Assembly (NCBI GenBank): GCA_001897035.1
Contig: MKRS01000341.1
Span: 1-10,166, forward strand
Source of the DNA: Bacteroidales bacterium 45-6
Lineage (GTDB): Bacteria > Bacteroidota > Bacteroidia > Bacteroidales > Dysgonomonadaceae
Direction of reading: 5' to 3'
Length of the DNA stretch: 10,166 nt
A model generated the notes under the pieces. The model saw only the letters and a program-made list of their open reading frames with translations, ran no database searches and was not told the DNA's origin. Of the stretch, positions 6,363 through 10,166 are shown piece after piece (the first letter of the stretch is position 1; each line of letters begins with the position of its first letter). The position numbers and the translations under genes were made by a program.

Positions 6363-7919
6363 ATGGAAAACTCAATTTTGATTTATTTGGTAAAAACTTC
6401 GGTAGCATTTGCCCTTTTTTTTGGATTATACCTGTTGCTATTCCGAAGAGATACGTTTCTGGTCGCTAAGCGGATCTACCTGCTTGCCTCCTTGCTCTTT
6501 TCCGCTTTGATGCCCTTCATCACCTTCCATCTTTCGGCAGACGAGAAGCCCAGGATTCCCACTGCATGGCTTTCGGAAGTGGTGGTGGTTCCGTTTTCGA
6601 GTCAAGCTCACGCGAAAGCAGAGGTCCTTGACTGGCAAAATGTGTTAGTTACTGCTATGTTCATGGTTTCCATCGTTTTTCTAATCCGTTTCGGATTGCA
6701 ACTTTTTGAAGTTTTTCGCTTGAAATACCGCAACTTATCCCGAAAAGTGAACGGATACACAGTTATCAACATATCAGATAACCAAGTCTCGCCTTTCTCC
6801 TTCTTCAAATGGATTTTTGCCGGAGCAAATACTTGGGAACAAGATGTGGAGAATGAAATTTTGCGCCACGAAATGGTCCATGTGAAGCAATGGCATTCAG
6901 CAGATGTGATGCTGTCTGAATTGTTTTGCATCGTTTTTTGGTGGAATCCCTTTGTTTGGTGCTATCGCCGCGAAATCCGCATTAACCACGAATACCTGGC
7001 CGACCGAGGCGTTTTGAGCGTCGGTTTCAACCCGCAGCAATACCAGTACCTGCTCTTGCAAACACTCGCAATTACCAATCGTATTCCTATTAATAATCAT
7101 TTTAATGTTTCACAACTAAAACAAAGAATCGCCATGATGAACAAAAAGCAATCCCCTATGCCGTCAGTTGCAAAGTATTTGCTAATGATGCCGCTCGCAG
7201 GCCTTTTAATTGCCGGAAATGCAGTGAAAGCGTCGCCAATGAAGCTACTGGATGGAATCTCCGAAAACGCAGTAACCAGCAAATCGGGAGAAGAAACCAG
7301 AAGCCAAGCCGAAGCGAATGGCTTAACCAGCAGCAAGACTGTCACAAGCAAAGAAGACAACACCCAGTTCAACGAAAAGAAAAATGAAGTCAAAAAGAAA
7401 AAAGCTTTTGTAGGAGTGGAGCAAATGCCTCAATTCCAGGGAGGTGAGAATGCATTGATGGACTATCTTTCCCAAAACATCCGCTATCCAAAAGTTGCCG
7501 CAGAAAGTGGCATCCAAGGCCGAGTAACTGTTCGTTTTATCATTGACGAAACAGGCTTAGTTACAGACGCAGTAGTCATAAAAGGACTTGATCCTTCTTG
7601 TGACCAAGAGGCAATACGTGTAGTGAAAGCTATGCCTAAATGGATTCCTGGCAAGCAAAATGGAGAAGTTGTACCCGTCTATTATACTTTGCCAATCTCC
7701 TATCGGCTGACGGGACCAGAAAAGCCAAAGTTAGAGAGTCAAAATCTATTGATAATTGTTGATGGAAAGGAGGTCTCCCCAGAAGAGTTCCAAAAGATAA
7801 ATGCCTCCGACATACAGTCTGTCAATATCCTCAAAGGCAAAAGTGCAATTGATGCCTATGGAGAAAAAGCCCAAAACAAGCAGGGAGCCATTGTCATTCA
7901 TCTCAAGAAAAACAGATAA
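6363..7919 (+). CDS. BlaR1-like M56 membrane metallopeptidase with TonB C-terminal domain and plug-like tail
   Basis: Inner-membrane zinc peptidase of 518 residues, the presumed signal transducer for the BlaI-type repressor encoded just upstream. Hydrophobic helices lie at about 5-27, 38-56, 92-115, 185-200 and 269-288. The cytoplasmic M56 catalytic core shows HEMVH (169-173; zinc His169 and His173, Glu170) and NHEYLADRGVL (208-218), which supplies the likely third ligand. Instead of BlaR1's penicillin-binding sensor, a Lys/Ser-rich linker (about 300-348) leads to a TonB C-terminal domain (about 354-449, with YPKVAAESGIQGRVTVRFIID). After it, residues 459-515 (VNILKGKSAIDAYGE...GAIVIHLKK) resemble the plug of SusC/TonB-dependent receptors. 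The part after the last helix is expected in the periplasm. What signal it senses is unknown; M56-TonB fusions are common in this phylum. A terminator follows 40 bases after the stop. Confidence 0.92.
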   Translation: MENSILIYLVKTSVAFALFFGLYLLLFRRDTFLVAKRIYLLASLLFSALMPFITFHLSADEKPRIPTAWLSEVVVVPFSSQAHAKAEVLDWQNVLVTAMFMVSIVFLIRFGLQLFEVFRLKYRNLSRKVNGYTVINISDNQVSPFSFFKWIFAGANTWEQDVENEILRHEMVHVKQWHSADVMLSELFCIVFWWNPFVWCYRREIRINHEYLADRGVLSVGFNPQQYQYLLLQTLAITNRIPINNHFNVSQLKQRIAMMNKKQSPMPSVAKYLLMMPLAGLLIAGNAVKASPMKLLDGISENAVTSKSGEETRSQAEANGLTSSKTVTSKEDNTQFNEKKNEVKKKKAFVGVEQMPQFQGGENALMDYLSQNIRYPKVAAESGIQGRVTVRFIIDETGLVTDAVVIKGLDPSCDQEAIRVVKAMPKWIPGKQNGEVVPVYYTLPISYRLTGPEKPKLESQNLLIIVDGKEVSPEEFQKINASDIQSVNILKGKSAIDAYGEKAQNKQGAIVIHLKKNR

Positions 7920-7926
7920 AGAGAAT

Positions 7927-7938
7927 CTGTATATACAG
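7927..7938. repeat. 12-base perfect palindrome after the M56 gene
   Basis: CTGTATATACAG is a perfect palindrome starting 7 bases after the M56 stop codon and ending 20 bases before the terminator stem. It could be a protein-binding site or simply chance; nothing else supports a role. Confidence 0.35.
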
Positions 7939-7958
7939 GCAATCCAAATTTATTGCCG

Positions 7959-7997
7959 AAAATGCCATCCTTTAGGTTTGCCCAGGGATGGCATTTT
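7959..7997 (+). terminator. Rho-independent terminator after the M56 gene
   Basis: AAAATGCCATCC (7959-7970) and GGATGGCATTTT (7986-7997) form a perfect 12-base-pair stem around a 15-base loop, ending in a T run (TTTTCTT). The A run on the left arm would also let it work on the minus strand. It separates the BlaI-M56 operon from the hipBA module. Confidence 0.85.
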
Positions 7998-8344
7998 CTT
8001 ATGGATCGTTTTTCAGTTGGAGTGCAAATAAATCAGTCATACAGATGTTCAAAACTTAAAAAAAGTAATATATAAATCATATCTGCACATAAATAATAAA
8101 TACGATTAATATATACTACTTTAAAATAAAGGATACATACGTCCGCAAAAAAGACAACCGCCAGAACATAGGAAGCAAAACCTCTTTATTCCCAACATCC
8201 TATTACGATCAATATACAACTCATAATACAAGAAAATCCATATATATGAATAATATTTAGCACAAAATACTGCTCTATTTAAAAATAAACAAGTACATTT
8301 GTCATGAATAATATACAAGGCATATATCATATATATAAACAGAT
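7998..8344. other. AT-rich intergenic region upstream of hipBA
   Basis: About 350 bases without a convincing gene, rich in AT and in short palindromes such as CATATATATG (8239-8248) and CATATATCATATATAT (8331-8336 region onward). An 11-base direct repeat, ATGAATAATAT, occurs at 8246-8256 and 8304-8314, the second copy just after the -7 box of the hipB promoter. Such elements could be operators for the HipB antitoxin, which normally represses its own operon, but no clear dyad stands out. Confidence 0.4.
8294..8301 (+). promoter_or_regulatory. -7 box of the hipBA promoter
   Basis: TACATTTG is a perfect TAnnTTTG box. Transcription would begin near 8308, about 37 bases before the hipB ATG. No TTTG is present at the expected -33 position, so this may be a weak promoter or one needing an activator. 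Confidence 0.5.
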
Positions 8345-8704
8345 ATGAATGAAATAACAAATATTTTATCTTATAGCGATGCCGCAATACTGCGGGAAAT
8401 CTGCAATTTCGTGAAGCAGAAACGCATCGACCACCACATGACCCAGCAAGAACTGGCCAAAAATGCCGCAGTCAGCCGCTCCACAATCAGCTTGCTCGAA
8501 CGAGGAGAGAACATATCACTGCTCAACCTCATCAAGATACTCCGCATCCTGGACGCCCTGTATGTCCTTGAGCAATTTCGGGTGCAGCCGCAAATAAGCC
8601 CGATGTTGCTGGCAAAGGAAGCACAAAAAAAACGCAAACGGGTGTATCACACCGACGCTGAACGAAATAGCGTCGTCAACGAGCCGGAGGATTTGGGATG
8701 GTAA
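8345..8704 (+). CDS. hipB: HipB-type antitoxin, XRE-family HTH regulator
   Basis: Small DNA-binding antitoxin of 119 residues. The XRE/Cro helix-turn-helix spans about residues 17-73: ILREICNFVKQKR, then MTQQELAKNAAVSRSTISLLERGE (32-55) with the recognition helix, and SLLNLIKILRILDAL (58-72). A basic stretch KKRKR (95-99) and an acidic end EPEDLGW follow. The protein ends in Trp119; in E. coli HipB the C-terminal Trp88 packs into HipA, so this tail may do the same (inference). It should neutralise the HipA kinase by complex formation and repress the operon. Its last 7 bases (ATGGTAA) overlap the hipA start, suggesting coupled translation. The ATG at 8345 is chosen because the frame upstream is AT-rich promoter DNA. 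Confidence 0.92.
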   Translation: MNEITNILSYSDAAILREICNFVKQKRIDHHMTQQELAKNAAVSRSTISLLERGENISLLNLIKILRILDALYVLEQFRVQPQISPMLLAKEAQKKRKRVYHTDAERNSVVNEPEDLGW

Positions 8705-9984
8705 CAACTGCATTCGTAAAACTATGGGGCAAAACTGTGGGGGCAGTCGTTTGGTCGGAAGAGCAGCAATTGGCGAGCTTCGAGTACGACGTCGCATTCG
8801 ATTTGCCGGAACATCCAGTTGCCCCGATAAGAATGCCGCGGAAGAGCATCTACACTTTCCCCGAATTGCGCGGCTCGCCAACCTTCAAAGGGCTGCCAGG
8901 GCTGCTGGCGGATGCCCTACCCGACCGCTACGGGAACCAACTCATCAACGTGTGGCTGGCGCAAAACGGCAGGCCTCAAAACTCCTTGAACCCGGTAGAG
9001 TTATTGTGTTTCATCGGCAAAAGGGGGATGGGGGCCTTAGAATTTGAACCCGTGATCTCGCCCAACAAGCCACAGTCCTACACCCTGGAACTATCGAGCC
9101 TGATAGACACAACAAGAGAACTCTTAAGCCGGAAAGAAGATTTTAGGCTGAACACCTCGCAACGAATGCAGGACGTGATGCTGGACGTGCTGAAAATGGG
9201 AACATCAGCCGGAGGAGCACGCCCCAAAGCTATTATCGCATATAACGAGGCGACGGGTGAAATACGATCAGGGCAGACTTTAGCAGAACGGGGGTTCGAA
9301 CATTGGCTAATCAAGTTCGACGGAGTGAGCGATGCCCAGTTTGGCTCCTCGGATGGATATGGCCGCGTAGAAATGGCTTATTATAAAATGGCTACCGATT
9401 TCGGAATCCAAATGATGGAAAGCCGACTCATCGAAGAAAAGGGAAGGGCGCATTTCATGACCAAACGTTTTGATCGCAAAGAAGGCAACCGTAAGGTTCA
9501 CGTGCAGACTTGGTGCGCCATGCAGCATTACGATTTCAATGAGATCCGTAGCTTTGGCTACGAGCAATTGTTCCAGACCATGCGTCTGCTGAGGCTCAAC
9601 TATGCGGAAGCGGAACAAATGTATAGACGAATGGTATTCAACGTACTGTCACGCAACTGCGACGACCATACAAAGAATTTCGCCTTCATGATGGACACAG
9701 ACGGAAAATGGCGTCTGGCTCCGGCCTACGACCTGTGCCACGCTTACCGGCCGGGAAGCGATTGGGTGAGCCAGCACTGCCTCAGCATTCAAGGTAAACG
9801 AATCGGCTTTCGAAAACAAGACTTGCTGGCCATTGCAAAACAAAACTCAATACGCACCCCGGAGCAGGTTCTCGAAGAAGGCCTTGAGATCATTTCAAAA
9901 TGGGAGCAGTACGCCTCGGAGTTTGAAGTGGAAAACTCCTTACAAAAAGCAATAGGGGAAAGTTTGGTCACAAAGTTGGAATAG
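8698..9984 (+). CDS. hipA: HipA-type serine/threonine kinase toxin
   Basis: Cytoplasmic kinase toxin of 428 residues, close to the 440 of E. coli HipA, which phosphorylates glutamyl-tRNA synthetase, halts translation and promotes persistence. The N-terminal HipA subdomain (about 1-118) includes LPGLLADALPDRYGN (66-80). The kinase part shows MGTSAGGARPKAII (167-180), where Ser170 aligns by eye with the autophosphorylated Ser150 of E. coli HipA. It also has WLIKFD with ATP-binding Lys206, the catalytic loop NCDDHTKNF (320-328; Asp322 matching Asp309), and the metal-binding APAYDL (341-346; Asp345 matching Asp332). All expected kinase residues are present, so it looks active. It is a single-chain HipA, not the split HipS/HipT form. 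The start overlaps the hipB stop. The target cannot be read from sequence; a tRNA synthetase is possible. Confidence 0.94.
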   Translation: MVTTAFVKLWGKTVGAVVWSEEQQLASFEYDVAFDLPEHPVAPIRMPRKSIYTFPELRGSPTFKGLPGLLADALPDRYGNQLINVWLAQNGRPQNSLNPVELLCFIGKRGMGALEFEPVISPNKPQSYTLELSSLIDTTRELLSRKEDFRLNTSQRMQDVMLDVLKMGTSAGGARPKAIIAYNEATGEIRSGQTLAERGFEHWLIKFDGVSDAQFGSSDGYGRVEMAYYKMATDFGIQMMESRLIEEKGRAHFMTKRFDRKEGNRKVHVQTWCAMQHYDFNEIRSFGYEQLFQTMRLLRLNYAEAEQMYRRMVFNVLSRNCDDHTKNFAFMMDTDGKWRLAPAYDLCHAYRPGSDWVSQHCLSIQGKRIGFRKQDLLAIAKQNSIRTPEQVLEEGLEIISKWEQYASEFEVENSLQKAIGESLVTKLE

Positions 9985-10088
9985 CGGGAAAATGCCCGAA
10001 GATGCCCGATTCCCTCCTATTGAAGAAAAGAAGTCATAAACCCTGCCCCATATCCCGGACGATTAACTGCAGATAAAGTTTTCATATT

Positions 10089-10136
10089 AATGCAATGAAT
10101 ATTTCGCCTAAACAATTCCGTCTTGCATTTTTTTAT
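10089..10136 (+). terminator. Possible weak terminator downstream of hipA
   Basis: AATGCAA (10089-10095) and TTGCATT (10123-10129) are perfect 7-base inverted arms around a 27-base loop, followed by a run of T. The stem is AT-rich and the loop long, so it would be weak. It lies 105 bases after the hipA stop; the sequence between holds no gene that I can see. Confidence 0.3.
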
Positions 10137-10144
10137 TATTTTTG
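10137..10144 (+). promoter_or_regulatory. Possible -7 box for a gene beyond the right edge
   Basis: TATTTTTG matches TAnnTTTG, but no TTTG lies at the expected -33 distance and the following 22 bases contain no start codon. In a T-rich stretch this match may be chance. Confidence 0.25.
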
Positions 10145-10166
10145 CTACTTAAAGCAATCAATAAAG

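Noticed and set aside
8121..8387. An 88-codon minus-strand open frame in the AT-rich region before hipB
   Set aside because: Its product is dominated by Tyr, Ile, Phe and Cys as expected from random AT-rich DNA, and it overlaps the hipB promoter and start.
9985..10008. CGGG/CCCG hairpin and the twice-repeated ATGCCCGA after hipA
   Set aside because: The stem has only 4 pairs and no T run; the 8-base repeat is too short to interpret.
1..10166. CRISPR array, tRNA, rRNA, insertion sequence or phage genes
   Set aside because: No spaced regular repeats, cloverleaf-like sequences, transposase motifs or phage-like proteins were seen on either strand.

Overview
The window looks like a chromosomal stretch from a member of the Bacteroidota, probably Bacteroidales. 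Three things point there. Promoter-like elements match the Bacteroides-type pattern (a -33 TTTG-like box and a -7 TAnnTTTG box) in front of several genes. The protein architectures are typical of the phylum: an FHS-type sugar permease paired with a PfkB kinase, an M56 peptidase fused to a TonB C-terminal domain, and a large hybrid histidine kinase. Intergenic DNA is AT-rich while genes have moderate GC. The species cannot be named from this window.

Left part (1-2660, minus strand): a sugar-utilisation cluster read right to left: a LacI-type repressor, a fructokinase-like PfkB kinase, and an FHS-family MFS permease that runs off the left edge. A 14-base sequence inside a 16-base dyad with a CpG centre occurs both in front of the repressor gene and in front of the kinase gene. 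It lies between the -33 and -7 boxes of the repressor promoter. The simplest model is a repressor that controls itself and the kinase-permease pair, responding to fructose or a related sugar.

Middle (2690-5614, minus strand): one large hybrid histidine kinase with two membrane helices, a PilJ/NarX-like sensor, PAS, HisKA, HATPase, a degenerate receiver, an intact receiver and an Hpt domain. No DNA-binding response regulator lies next to it, so its output partner is elsewhere. It is divergent from the next pair, and the 366-base gap between them carries a good promoter for each direction plus several repeats.

Right-middle (5981-7919, plus strand): a BlaI/MecI-family repressor and a BlaR1-like M56 membrane metallopeptidase carrying a TonB C-terminal domain and a plug-like tail. 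A TTACTA/TAGTAA dyad overlapping the promoter is the likely BlaI operator. No beta-lactamase gene lies in the window, so the controlled target is unknown. A strong stem-loop terminator follows.

Right (8345-9984, plus strand): a HipBA toxin-antitoxin module. The antitoxin and kinase-toxin genes overlap by 7 bases and are preceded by about 350 bases of very AT-rich DNA. The HipA kinase residues visible by eye are all present. The last 180 bases hold no gene, only a weak possible terminator and promoter.

No rRNA, tRNA, CRISPR array, insertion sequence or phage gene was seen. The systems are known families; the less ordinary points are the shared operator, the pseudo-receiver in the kinase, the fused tail of the M56 protein, and the repeats in the divergent intergenic region.
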